DNA from: Ceratotherium simum simum
Lineage: Eukaryota > Chordata > Mammalia > Perissodactyla > Rhinocerotidae
Reading direction: 5' to 3'
Assembly: GCF_000283155.1 (NCBI RefSeq)
Contig: NW_004454166.1
Span: 17,590,860-17,654,859 of the forward strand
DNA length: 64,000 nt
Shown piece by piece: positions 1 to 11,115 of this stretch. The notes under the pieces are model-generated. The model had not been told where the DNA came from and did no database searches. It worked only from the letters and a program-made list of their open reading frames with translations. The number at the start of each line of letters is the position of its first letter. Position 1 is the stretch's first letter. The position numbers and the translations under genes are program-made.

Positions 1-540
1 ATTATATCTATGACCTATGTAATAAATGTTGTAGGATGAATTTGTGCTTCCTTTCTAAGAAGCTTGTGGAAAGGCATCATTTTGAATGTAAACTCATCTC
101 TTGTTCATACTTTTCGAGCTGGAAATTCAGTGTATTCTTTCAAAGGATTTAGTTTTCTCAATTTCCAGGAATCCTAAGCCTCGGACTCCCTTCAAAGCCC
201 CAAGGTGATTGTCACAAATAAAACCTTTTTGTGGCTCTCGCATAATGGATACTGAAGAACCTTTTGGAAAAATCCTCTGTAATTTCACATTCTAAAAATA
301 GGCTTGACTTTTTTTTGGATTGCTTCTAAATAAAAACATATTTTTCGATTACACTGGAGACAAAGAAAAAAATTTCCAGTATCAATTTGAGACTTGTGGG
401 AAAATGGAGAGACAAAGTTTCACTGTTCTCGGTGAAGGTTTTGGTATTGAAATTTTGTCACATTGACTGACATCTGAGTGTGGTGGGGGTGGGGAGGAAG
501 GAAGAGTAAATACTGTCACCAGTCATTTAACATGTCACTT
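1..540. other. unique AT-rich sequence, nothing recognised
   Basis: No repeat family, RNA gene or convincing exon is visible. The stretch is AT-rich with short T runs and one G-rich patch near 482-500. It is probably single-copy intergenic or intronic DNA. Confidence 0.5.
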
Positions 541-652
541 ATTACTCAGATCTGACACTAATTCAAGGGCTGCAGCAGGAAGAGAAAGCACATCACTGTA
601 CATGCTGTGGTCCAGGAGAACATCTCTGAAATGCTATGGTTTCTCTGAGTAA

Positions 653-1000
653 TTACTGAATCATCTCTTTGTTATAGTGAAACTTCACAGGGACATTATT
701 TGCTGTGGAGCAGAGCCAGAGAACTTCCTTCTGGGCCTTCTTGGGTAGCAGCTGAAAGAGCTTGGGTTCCAAAGAAGCAATGCATGCCCCTTTACAAGTC
801 CCTGTCACCTGAGAGGGGTCCAGAGCAATGTCACAGTGCTGGTCATTTCTCAGGAACACCTGGTGGGCACAGCCCTCTTGGGGCTGAATCGTCTTCCTCC
901 CTCCTCTTTTGGGAGAGTGGGTAGGGAAGAAGGGGCCACTGGCAGTGTAGGGTAGCATGTCTTCTAGGGTCAAAATGTGGGCTTCTCCCATTCCTTCCAA
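653..1000 (-). other. unassigned open reading frame (115 codons)
   Basis: This minus-strand frame runs about 115 codons and ends ...KFHYNKEMIQ-stop. It lies in sequence that does not resemble a known repeat. The predicted peptide has mixed composition with six cysteines and no low-complexity bias. I see no signal peptide, membrane segment or motif that I recognise. The frame is open a little upstream of the first ATG, to an in-frame TGA near 1022. Frames of this length occur by chance in 64 kb, and several longer ones here are clearly spurious. It could be an exon, a decayed retrocopy or chance. I do not assign a function. Confidence 0.15.
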
Positions 1001-1079
1001 GGATGCTTTCCTCTTACCACCAAGTCATCCGCTAGGTCCATGGCCCAAAAGATTACTCACGCTTCGGTGGATTCAGACT

Positions 1080-1165
1080 TCTGCCTTTTCCCTTCAGGCA
1101 GGTCACTTCCCTTCTCTGAGTCTCATTTCCTCATCTCTGAAAAGGGACCCACAATTCCCATCTTG
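1080..1165 (+). repeat. MIR SINE fragment
   Basis: The stretch contains the MIR core signature of a 'cttcccttctctgagtctca' type run followed by 'tttcctcatctctgaaa'. Ends are degraded and no target duplication is visible. Confidence 0.6.
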
Positions 1166-1376
1166 CCCAGGCCAAGAAGAACTGGCATCTATGAAATCGC
1201 TTGTTGAAGTGCACCCTGCGATGCATTTTGGAAGGACATCTGTGCCTTCCGCAATGTCACACCAGGCTGCCTCTTTGTAAGCTTTTGTGCTCACAAAGCT
1301 CCATCGTATTACCTGACCCAGATGGAGCTGGGGTAACTTGACTGAAAGATAAAGGAGCAAGCTTGAGGTTCCATCC

Positions 1377-1398
1377 TTTTTTTTTTTTTTTTTTTTTT
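1377..1398. repeat. poly-T run of about 22 bases
   Basis: An uninterrupted homopolymer of T. It may be the A-tail of a lost minus-strand retroposon, but no element body is recognisable next to it. Confidence 0.8.
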
Positions 1399-1399
1399 G

Positions 1400-2280
1400 C
1401 CTCTGAACAGCAATACTATTTATTATGTCTCTTTATACTACAAATCCCACCACAGTGCCTTATATACATGGAGGATGGTGCTTAAATACACTTTGATTGG
1501 ATTTGAGTAAGAATCTGTATCTATTGTTGCCTCTCTGCTTCAGCAGAGGGGATGTAGCAAAACATACCCTCAAAGAGCACCAAGCTATAGGGGGACAGAA
1601 AGACGAGTGTTACAGGCAAGGGTCAAATTCTTACAGGAAAAAAAAAAAGCAGTTGAGAAAGAAAGATTCGAGATTTCCAAATCAGTGGATTTATCTACTG
1701 GTGTATCCACATCCCTTCTTCCAGTATTTTCTCTGTCTGCTGACGGACAAAGCAGCACAGTGAGAAGTGATGGAAAAACGTACAGCAACATTTCTTTCTA
1801 ACATCTGACCCCCTGGACTTGCTTCATCAGTCGTCTCTTCAACTGGATGAATTAGAAGGGGCTCCTTGTACAGAGAGGTGGCAGGCTACCAATTTAAGGC
1901 CCCACCCTTTTCATGGTGATACTCCACCTAGCCTCGTAACTGATTTCAAGACAGTTTGCTAACTCCCCAGGGATGTGGAAGAGATTATTTCTTAAGACTG
2001 TTTTGATGAAATGCTAAAAAGCGAAATCCAACATTTTCAGAAACCAGTAAAAGAAGACAAGTCCTCTGACTTTGGCGAGGATGCTGGAACTCTACAGATG
2101 GGCTTATGGGCTTCTCTCTTGGAAGTCAGCCAGAAGCTGCAGGTTAACGGATGCCTGGGACCACCTTGCCCAAATATAGGCAAGAATCATTTCATGGGGA
2201 GTCAGCGTAAAGTAACATGTATGAATGTTAACTATGCTTCAGGCACTGTATAAGTGCTTTGTTCTGGAACATCTGTCTAG
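1400..2280. other. unique sequence, nothing recognised
   Basis: No repeat body, RNA gene or credible exon is seen. Short open frames on both strands are under 90 codons and show no family resemblance. Confidence 0.4.
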
Positions 2281-2284
2281 GAAG

Positions 2285-2475
2285 AAATCCCAGCTCAGCC
2301 AGGCGTCAGCTATGTGACCTTATACACGTTATGCAGTTTCTCTGAGCTTCAGGGTTCACGCCTCTAAATGGGATCATAACACCTAACTCTCAGGATTTTT
2401 TAAGGATTCATCGAGACCTTGAACTCAAAGCAATAAGCACAGAGTAAATACTTAATACCTGATGTTGCTGTTTGG
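2285..2475 (+). repeat. MIR SINE
   Basis: The order matches a MIR in sense orientation: 'gctatgtgacctta', then 'cagtttctctgagcttcag', 'cctctaaatgggatcataa', and a terminal 'gcacagagtaaatactta'. This is the usual MIR core followed by its LINE-like 3' end. Divergence is high, as expected for this ancient mammalian family. Confidence 0.7.
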
Positions 2476-2872
2476 TTGTTGTTATTCACACATTTCATAC
2501 AAGATTCAGGGGAGCCGTGAATTTTGTGGCAGATGGAGTATTCTGCTGGCCCTGGGCTTCAGTGCCGTTTTGAATTTCTTTCCCCCGTGGAGAGAGAGAA
2601 AGACTTGCATTTTAAAGTAAGAGGATTTCTGAGTTATAAATTAAATGAGTCTAATTTATCAAAGTATAATGTTTTGACTGCAAATCCAATAACCGTGATT
2701 TCAAAGTAGATGAAGACAAAGCCATAGACCTAGGCTAATTTGGGAAGAAGAGGTTCTTAGATGTATTGGATGGAAGGGCTTTTACTCTGTAAGATTTGAT
2801 ACTGTCCTAACCCACAGGGGAGCGGGTAGTTTCCTTCATCACAGAATTAGAAGGCTTTAAATAGACTTGTAG

Positions 2873-3084
2873 GGGCCGGCCTCGTGGCTTAGTGGTTAAG
2901 TGCGTGCGCTCCGCTACTGGCGGCCCAGGTTCGGATCCCGGGCGCGCACCGATGCACCGCTTCTCCGGCCATGCTGAGGCCATGTCCCACATACAGCAAC
3001 TAGAAGGACGTGCAGCTATGACATACAACTATCTACTGGGGGTTTGGGGGAAAAATAAATAAATAAATAAAATCTTAAAAAAAA
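2873..3084 (+). mobile_element. ERE-type (ERE-1-like) equine SINE, young copy
   Basis: This is a tRNA-derived SINE of the perissodactyl ERE group. It begins GGGCCGGCCTCGTGGCTTAG. Internal RNA polymerase III promoter boxes are visible: an A box at 2885-2895 (TGGCTTAGTGG) and a B box at 2928-2938 (GGTTCGGATCC). The downstream body reads 'catacagcaactagaagg' and then 'caactatctactggg', with an AAATA-type tail. A perfect 14-bp target duplication, AAATAGACTTGTAG, lies at 2859-2872 and 3085-3098. The intact boxes and perfect duplication suggest a recent insertion, made in trans by L1 machinery. This element is the main reason to call the host an equid or other perissodactyl. Confidence 0.95.
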
Positions 3085-3689
3085 AAATAGACTTGTAGAA
3101 GGCCTTAATTAGACTCTGAGCAAAGGTTTCTTCCCTCTTTATAAAGTGCACACATGGGCTATAGAATTGGCTGGTAGTAAATTAAAATGTTTTGGTTTTC
3201 TATTCCCACTCTGAACAGGGCCACATAAATGTCGCCTGCCTGGATTTTGAATATTTGACTGCTCCTTTCTCAAGTCTTTTTTTGTGGCACAGCTTCCTGG
3301 CACTGGGTCCAGGGCAGGAGCTGAGCAATACGATTAGATCTTTGTTCTCTGACCACAACTAGGTCCCTGAGGGTGATAGTGAAGGTGAGCCTTAGAAGCT
3401 TCTAGTCCCCGGGATAGCCACTTCTATGTCACTTGAAGAGTAGCAGTGAGCGAGCTCAGGTGGATCTCTCTTTTCCGACACAGGCTGTGCTTGGCGTTTG
3501 CCCTTTTGGTCACTAGATGCTGTCAGACTGGAGGGGGGACGTCAGCTGGGTGTGTAAACAGGTATATCTCTGCCACCATCTGATGGAAGGCCACGCGCTT
3601 TAGAATCTTCCCTCTACGATGCTCGACAGGAGAGAGCCAGAAGGAGATTAAGACACCGTGCAGACCAACTCTCTCCCTTGCCTCCCTTG

Positions 3690-3800
3690 TGTAGGTAGGG
3701 ACCCTGAGGCCCAAAGAAAGAAAGGATCTTCCCAAGGTTATAAGTCGAGCCCCTGGTTGAGCTGTGGTGTGGATCTAAGTCTATTTGATCCCAGAGGTGT
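3690..3800 (-). repeat. MIR SINE fragment
   Basis: Antisense MIR signature: 'gtagggaccctgaggccc', then 'aaggatcttcccaaggtt' and a tail of 'gtggatctaagtct' type. The copy is short and degraded. Confidence 0.5.
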
Positions 3801-3829
3801 GATACCTGTTTGTACTTGCAGCAGAAACT

Positions 3830-4215
3830 ACTAATTGTTTCCCAATTTCTGTCCTCCGCTTCTCCCTTAATAATAGAACCTCCAGTTTGTGGCTGGGCAT
3901 ATCATTGTCTGGAATGAAGATTTATTTTCCAGTCATCTTTGTAGTAGACACTGCAGTAGAGACTGGCTGTGAGACTAAGTTCTGGCCAATGATAAATAAG
4001 CAGTAGTGTCCTGTGTGACTTCTGGAAACATTCCTTAGTCCTTCTTCTATCTTGCTGGCTGGAATGTGGAGGTGATAGCTGGAGCTTGAGCAGCTATCTT
4101 GGATTATGAGGAGGAAGCCATGTGTTGAGGATGGCGGTGCCTGACATGGTACCAGCCCTGGGATGCCCCTCTCTGGGCTTCTTACATGAGAGAATAAAAC
4201 TTGTGCGTTTAACAG
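3830..4215 (+). repeat. LTR-like fragment, family not certain
   Basis: The block ends with the arrangement seen in old mammalian LTRs: 'catgagagaataaaacttg' followed by 'gtttaacagctgttattctt'. That includes an AATAAA polyadenylation signal just upstream of a 'gtttaagccactgttatt'-like end. Upstream text such as 'gttctggccaatgataaa' also fits LTRs of this kind. I cannot name the subfamily. Confidence 0.45.
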
Positions 4216-4502
4216 CTGTTATTCTTTTGAAAAATAGTCAGTTGCACCTGGACCTTATCTTTGCTGATACTCCACTACCTCATTCTACCTCCATATCAGT
4301 TTTCTTGTTGTTAAGAGGAGAGGAGTTAGGTCTTGGGAGTTCTGCTGGGGGTTGGTGGCGCAAGATCCTCCTAGATAAAGAGATGTTCTGTGTGTCTCTT
4401 CCAGCAGATTGGGATCCCTGTGAGGGAGGAACATGACTGATTTCCCTCTGTGGTTCAGAACTCAGCATAGGACATAGAAGATCCAGGTAAATGTTAGATC
4501 TT

Positions 4503-4965
4503 GTATCAGTTATTTATTGCCAAAGTAATGCTGGGTAACAAATAACCACAAAAAACCTCAGTGGCTTATGGCAATGCCTATTTATTGCTCATGTGTCTGG
4601 GGTGGTCAGCTAGGGCAGCTCTGCTGAAATTGGCTGGTCTGGTCACACATCTGGGGAGTTGGCTGGCTACTGGATGATCTAGGGTAGCCATGGCTGGGAC
4701 AACCAGGGTGACTTTGCTCTGCTTCACACGTCTTTCACATCCCAGTAGGCTAGCCCCTGCCAATGGAAGAGGTCACAAGTGATGAGGGGATACATGCAGG
4801 TAGTTTTTCTTGTCTCTGCTTGTGTCATGTCTGCTAAAATCCCATTGGCCAGAGCAAGTCCCAGAGACAGAGAGGCAGGACACTTCACTGTTACATGGTG
4901 AAGGCATGGGTGTGCAGGATGAGAATTGGGGCCTTAATGGATCCAATCTACTACAGATGAATAAC
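4503..4965 (-). repeat. old LTR fragment, MaLR/ERVL type, antisense
   Basis: The block starts 'tatcagttatttattgcc', then 'aatgctgggtaacaaataac', 'cagtggcttatggcaa' and later 'ctccagtaggctagccc'-like text ('cccagtaggctagcccc'). This is the antisense layout of common ERVL/MaLR solo LTRs. It ends near 'gatccaatctactaca'. No protein-coding part is attached. Confidence 0.55.
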
Positions 4966-5050
4966 TGAAGGGATGGAGGGATGTATGACTGAATGAATGG
5001 AGGGACAGATGGAAAGAGAGAGAGAAAAGGTAGACGGGTAAGGAAGTTCT
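4960..5050 (+). repeat. degenerate GGAT/GAAT tetranucleotide patch
   Basis: The run 'gaagggatggagggatgt' and 'gactgaatgaatggaggg' is followed by a GA-rich run. It looks like an eroded tetranucleotide microsatellite. Confidence 0.5.
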
Positions 5051-7750
5051 ACTCACTGTGCCCAATACAAGGGGAAAGAAGGCACTAGAGGGGAGTTCTT
5101 GGAGTCTCTAATGCTCTCTGGGGTTAGCAGCCCTGGGGCCATCTTGGCCTGGGGACTGCCCATGGCACATGGGAGCCTGGAGCTCTGGCACAGACACAGA
5201 CTGTGGGGTGTTTATTTTATGACTTGCTTCTGTGCTGGGGAATCTTTGCTTCTGCGTGAGTCATTATGAAAGGCTTCACAAGCTTTACCTAGTGGTTGGG
5301 AAGAGTCTATTTTGGAGACGAGAAGCGTTTTCAGAGGTAACTAATTCATAACATGAAGACAGTTGTGCTGTGGCCTGAGAACTGAACTGGGAAGCAAGGG
5401 ACCTGGGTTTCAGTCCTGCCTCTGCCAAGTCAGAAAAAAAATACACCAGAAATATGGGCTTCTCTTGGGCAATTTCTAAGTACTATAGTACTTGTCAGCA
5501 AGAGAGAAGGCTGGGGGAAAAAAAAAAAATTTAAAGAGTACATTTTCTCCTAGTCTTCATGGTTGTTTGAGCCCCTGATAATATATTTTTTAAGAAGATG
5601 AAGATTCCCCTAGCTCTAAGAAAGTGGGTAATTTAGTTTTCTGTTATGTATATCGAAGATCTTTTATCATTAGTTGTTTTAAATACTTTCTAAATAATTC
5701 TTAAATATATATGTAAGTCATAAAAATGAGGTTTAGTGTGAAAATTAAAGTAAAACATTGTTAAAGTGAAAATTAATAATAATTATAAATTTCATAATAG
5801 TTGATGCAAGAGATTTAGCAGTAAGTATAACCAAGTTTTCCTCAAAGATGGGGAAAAAAAACTCCATTCGTGTTGATGGCGTTAGGATGAACAACTCACT
5901 CTGTCCTTTTCCTTCTGTTGTAAAATAAAAATGATTTTAGCAACTTTCCTGAATCTTCACCCCAAAGTAAATGCTTTGTTTGCTACTCAGCTTAAATGAA
6001 AGCAACATTAGATCCAATTCCTTAGCACCTGCAGATCCTGCTGATTTTTCAAGGTCAAGGTCGAGGGCACCAAAGCAGGCCAATTTCTGACTGGCTGAAT
6101 TCTGGAGGCCTGAGATGGGTCTTTCTGATCTTATTTCTGATCCTTCACCCACCTTAAATTCCAAGGAATACTGAGCCCTGGAAGAGGAAAGAGATTTGCC
6201 TATGGGAGTCTCAGGGGGCCGCCAGGAACACTGGATCCTCATCTTGGTTCTCTGCACATTGCATGAGATCACGCCCTTCCATCCTACACAGTTCATGTCC
6301 CTTTAAATGGTGACTTGCCAGATTCTAGATGCACGAATGCAAAATATATTTCTATATCTGCTTTCAGAAGAGAGAAAATGGTGTTATATAATGTTGCCCC
6401 AGGGGAGAGTGGAGCATTAGCTATTTTATTTCCTCATCACTTGAACACACTCAGCCTAACCTTCATAAGTTTGTTAAATAGATCCAGGGCCTGTCTCATT
6501 CGCTCTCAGTCCTTTTATCCCCTTCCTCCATGGCTTGCACTGAAATGTCGAACAGATGCCTTCTTTGTGCTGGTGCATGGTTCCTGATTTCACTTCATTA
6601 TGAATTCAGGATGGGCAAGAGATTGAAGGTGTCGGCACCAGGCACTGACAGCTCTGAGATGGAAGGGCTCCTGGGAATGCCTCGAATCTCCTTCGATCAG
6701 AGGCCAAATAAATCTCAGAAGGAGTGTGGCCCAAGGAGTCTGGTCCTGTCACTTTGATTCACATGGGACAGTGATGCCTGTGGGCAGAATGATGGCTTCT
6801 AATACAGGAGATGATCTTGAGATTAATCTGCTGATTTCTTGAGTCAAAACCTTGCAGCTGGAGTCTCACTTCTTTAGAGAGAAGCAACAGTTTCTGCCTC
6901 ACTTGCTGGCAGTGGCCAGGGTTGGACACGCCCCTGGTACCCAAATTCACAACTACTTCTTTATGTGTTGGGTTCTTCAAACAGGATGAAAATGCCTACC
7001 TCCAGATTGCTGTCTTGGGAGGCATCGGGGGCCGGAGTTTGGAGTGAGTCTTCAGAGACCCTAAAATCCCAAGGCTTTCTCATTGGAGTCTGTAGAATCA
7101 TTTTCCCTTCTCTGACCTCAGTTTCCCCACTGCTAGAACTGATATTCATGTAGCTATCACCCCAGGGGAGTAGAGAAAGGCTGAGCAGAAAGGGCCCTGG
7201 CTTCTTGCACAGGCTTCCAGCAGAGCAGCTCCATTCTCATCAATTTCACAAATCGAGGATATACATGTAAGATTGTGTCCAACAAAGGTTCTGCTATTAC
7301 AAAAGAAGCTTGAACTCTCCCTCACCTCTTACAAACGTGACCCAGCTTGATATCTGTGAACTTCTGTTCTTAAACGCTCCAGGGACAAGGGAGGGGTAAT
7401 GAGGAAATATAATTCCCCAAACCCTTCATTGTCTGTAACATCTCATCAACAAATGGATTTCTGCAATACTTTTGTTTATCCTCTTATATGTGAATCCTTT
7501 CTTCACATCTCTGGCTGTTGGCCCTGATTTGAACCCCTGAATATCCCCTGAGCATTGATTAGTCTTGGGAGCAGATTCATTTTGTCCAAGTTCATAAGAG
7601 ACTGATGTACAAACTAGATGCCATGGTGTCAATTTACCATCTATATAAATAAAAAAAATTGTCCATTTACCTGTTATTTCATGACATAAAAATATTGATG
7701 GAATTTAGAGATTATGTTTTGGAGGAAATAACCTAAATAACAGTCTTGGT
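5050..7750. other. mostly unique sequence
   Basis: Apart from a possible MIR scrap near 5365-5425 and one near 7098-7150, no repeat is recognised. The part from 5430 to 5930 is strongly AT-rich. No exon with both splice signals and a recognisable peptide is visible. Open frames up to 119 codons (5937-6296, minus) have no family features. Confidence 0.4.
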
Positions 7751-7756
7751 GTCTGT

Positions 7757-8250
7757 ATTAGTCAGTTTTTTTTTTTTTTTTGCTTGATAATGCTACTTAA
7801 CAAATACCACCCGCCTCCCCATATCAGTGGCTTATGATAACATACTTTTCTTACAGATTTGTAGGTTGGTTCATGTGGCTCTGTTGGGCTTAGCTTGGAT
7901 CAGCAGGGCTTGGATCTAGAATGAGGGTCAGTTGGGGACTGCTTCACATGTCTCCATTCTAGGACCTGAGCTGAAGGGACAGAAACTACTTGGGGGAAAC
8001 TCTTATCAATGGCAAATAGCAGGAGTACAAGACATGTGATCAAAAACGTGATGCCTCTTAAGGCTGTTGTTTGGAACTGGCACTCTGTCACTTCTCCCCA
8101 TGTCCCATCAAACAAGTCTTATGGCCAAGTCCAGTGTTGATGGGCTTCTACTCAGAGGTCATGTCAAGTCACAAGGCAAAAAGGATATGTAATCCTAATA
8201 ATAATGACAGGGCAGGGAATACTAATCCAATTATATTCACTTAGCAGGAG
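7757..8250 (-). repeat. old LTR, MaLR/ERVL type, antisense, with a poly-T expansion
   Basis: It starts 'tgtattagtcag' and carries 'cttaacaaatacca', 'cagtggcttatgataaca', 'tgttgggcttagcttgg', 'ggaactggcactctgtca' and 'ggtcatgtcaagtcacaag'. This is the antisense order of a common mammalian LTR. A run of about 17 T sits only 12 bases from the start, replacing consensus-like sequence. No internal retroviral region is present. Confidence 0.55.
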
Positions 8251-8959
8251 GCACTGGGGAGCAGCTCAAAGAGATAGCCATTCACCTCCCAGAGAAGCGA
8301 GAATTGAGTTACAGTGAGAGCCCGTGTTCTGCTCCTCCTCGGAGTCATATCATGTACGACAACAAGCAGTGGTTTCAAATATGAGCTCCAAATTGAAAAT
8401 CACAATGACAAACACTCCGAAAGGTAGGTACTGATTTCCAGGTGAGCTGTTTCCCACGTGGCACCCCTGTCGACTGTACTCCAGGGCTGGTAGCAGCAAG
8501 TTCCAGTTGAGTCCACCCTCAAGCTCGGAACTTTGGTTTTCCCAAAAAAGATCAGAATTCTTCTAATGATGGCATATCTCGTGAGTATATGTCCATTGGT
8601 CTTATTTTGATTCTCGGGGAGTAGGCTGAGCTCTAGATTGGACTGTGTCTGTCACCTTCATGTTCTGCCTGTAGTAATGCTGCTCAATACAGGAGAAGAG
8701 GGAGTGAAATTGAATGCAGACCAGGACAGGAAATGGAGAGTGACCAGTCCACCTGCAATACTCGTGGCAGACACTGCTGAACAAGAGTCCTCTCTCCTGC
8801 TGAGCTCACAGGCACCCACCGTCTTCTCAACAAAGAGCTCCATGCAGCCATGGCAATCCATCCACCTGGGGGGAAAATGATTTGCCATCTTTGCCCTAAA
8901 AGGAAGTGTCCATGGGGCCATGGATGCAGTTTCTGTCCTGAGAGATCTCCAAGGAGAGA

Positions 8960-9220
8960 GGCAAGGTGGTAGAATGAGAAGAGCTTTACCTGGGAGGGAC
9001 ACAGGTTCCAATCCCAGCCCTGCTGCTTACATCCTGTGTGACCTTAGGCGAGTATTTTCCCTTCTCTGACCTCAGTTTCCCCATTGTTACAACTGATATC
9101 TATGATGGAAGATGTGGGTTTTAGTCTTGGCTCAGCTGCGTGTCCCCGGTCAACTCATCTGGGCTTTCAGAACCTCGTTTTTCTCATCTGATAAAATAGA
9201 GTCAAATTTTCTCAAATGAC
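8960..9220 (+). repeat. MIR SINE(s), sense
   Basis: The stretch shows 'ggtggtagaatgagaaga' and 'gttccaatcccagccctg', then 'tgtgtgaccttaggcgag', 'cttctctgacctcagttt' and 'ccccattgttacaa'. This is the MIR core in order. A second fragment follows at about 9110-9200. Confidence 0.65.
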
Positions 9221-9249
9221 TGGGCCAAAATGATGTATAAACTCCAAAG

Positions 9250-10080
9250 TGTCAGAGAAATGTGAAGGGCTTTCATCCAAGGTCTATGTTTTGATCAGTC
9301 CTGGAAGAGCCAGGATTCTGCCTGTAGTGGGTTTTCCAGTCGACCTGGCAGAAGGCAGAGGACTGAATCCTGAAGCTTTGGGGTCCCTTCCTGTCTGACT
9401 TGGATGCTTCTGCACACTTTCTTCCCAGAGAAGGGGAAAGACCCCCTTGTGTGTCGGTGTGAATGTGCATGTTGGAAAAAAACAAAACAGAACCCCACCA
9501 CTCTCTAGCCTGGGGCCTCTTCTGAATCTCTCTGCAGAGAGAAATCAGGGATGCCCCGAAATTGAGACTGTGGCAGGGAACTGAGACCAAGTAGCTCACA
9601 ACACATTTATGCGACGGATGCTCAGTCATATCAGGACCTAGAAGATGCGCAGGGCCCTGCCCTGCGGGCTGTTTGAAGGTCACACTGACATGGCCCTGCT
9701 GGGAAACGACTCAGTGTCTCTGTTTGCGGGTTCCCTGCGCCAAGGGTACAAATCTCTGGGGCTCTGGGTCCCCTATTCCCACTGCTGCCTGGCACCACCT
9801 GCCCTCTGACCCTGCCCCAGGGCCCCTCCTGGTGGAGGTGACTGCTAGACTTAATCTTTTTGCAATCCCCTTTTCTTTGTGTGTTTTCCTCAAAATTTGT
9901 TACAATGAGCTGACTTGGCACAGGAAATGTGGCCGTGGCCTGAGGCCATTCCAGTCTAATCGAATCTGGGCCAGAAAGGAGCACATGTGACTCATCTTGG
10001 GCAAGAAGCAGCCGCATTTACATCTTGTTGGAACTCCTTGGGGGAGTGAAAGCAGAATGACCCCTGTCATTGCCCTGGGG
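9250..10080. other. unique, moderately GC-rich sequence
   Basis: No repeat is recognised. Overlapping open frames on both strands (to 136 codons) have no recognisable domain, and no splice-consistent exon stands out. Confidence 0.4.
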
Positions 10081-10094
10081 TCACAGGGTCACTC

Positions 10095-10480
10095 AGGAGG
10101 GTGAAGGCAAATGATTTCTATGGAGCACCTGCTATGAGGTGTTTTATCTAAATTGTCCCATTTAAACCTCACAAGGCACAGCACAGGGAGGGAGGTATTA
10201 TTACCGCCCTTGTTTTGCAAATGTGGCTCAGGGAGGGAAGGAACACAGGGAAGCGGGGAGGGCTCCGGGGGTCACTCTCCCAAGCCAGGGGGAACCAGCA
10301 GCCCCTTGGCACCTCCTTTTTCAGCCCCTCTGCCTTAAAAAGTGTGTGCTGTAGAGGATAAGGTGTCATTCCCACTCTGCTGTGTGTCTTTAGGAAAATC
10401 CCTTTTCCTCTCTGGGCCTCAGTTTCGACTTCTGTAAAATAAAGTCCTTGGTCGTAGGTCTCTCTGAGCTCAGGAATCCT
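10095..10480. repeat. two MIR fragments in opposite orientation
   Basis: At 10105-10240 an antisense MIR reads 'tatggagcacctgctatg', 'cccatttaaacctcacaa' and 'ggtattattaccgccctt'. At 10355-10460 a sense MIR reads 'ctgctgtgtgtctttagg', 'ctctctgggcctcagttt' and 'cttctgtaaaataaagtc'. Confidence 0.6.
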
Positions 10481-10802
10481 ATATCCCACGCCCTTTTACT
10501 GCTTACACCAGTTGTCCCTAGCCCCGGCCCTAACTTCCTGGAATGTTGGCATCCATTTCAAGGGGTGATCCCGTGGACCACTGTGGATCTAGTAGATAAG
10601 ACGACAGAGGTATGCCTAGATGTTGTAGGAAAGATGGTGAATGACTTTGAAACAGACTGAAAAGATTATGGGGTGTCTTCAAGGGAAAACTAGGTATGTC
10701 TATGGGGACTCTGTGCCTTTCATTGCCTTTGAGCTATTTCAAAACTCTAAGTGGTAGCTAACTGAGAGCAATGCAGAATGTTCTTGTCCATAGACATACA
10801 AA

Positions 10803-10806
<4 letters not shown>

Positions 10807-10851
<45 letters not shown>

Positions 10852-10880
10852 TTTTGCCCATATTTTTCTTCTGAGTTTAA

Positions 10881-10937
<57 letters not shown>

Positions 10938-11115
10938 TTTGAGGAAGGGCCCTGGGCTAACATCTGTGCCCATCTTCCTCTATTTTGTATGTGGGACGCT
11001 GCCACAGCATGGCTTGATGCGTGGTGTGTAGATCCGCACCCGGCATCCGAACCTGCAAATCCCAGACTGCCAAAGCAGAGTGTGCAAACTTAACCACTAC
11101 ACCACCAGCCTGGCC
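10807..11115 (-). mobile_element. ERE-type SINE with two successive A(n)(TA)n tails
   Basis: The element is in antisense orientation. Its body (about 10941-11115) reads 'gaggaagggccctgggctaa', 'cacagcatggcttgatg', then an inverted B box near 11044-11054 and 'cttaaccactacaccac'. To its left, which is its 3' side, lie T20-21 (10920-10940), (TA)19 (10883-10921), a 28-base spacer (10855-10882), T22 (10834-10855) and (TA)15 (10805-10835). A perfect 15-bp target duplication, AGACATACAAATGAT, brackets the whole block at 10792-10806 and 11116-11130. All of it therefore arrived or evolved as one insertion. The second tail and the non-ERE spacer are unusual for this family. Confidence 0.9.

Noticed and set aside
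2873..2950. Possible tRNA gene, from good A and B boxes
   Set aside because: The sequence is the tRNA-derived head of an ERE SINE with a SINE tail and target duplication. It is not a functional tRNA.
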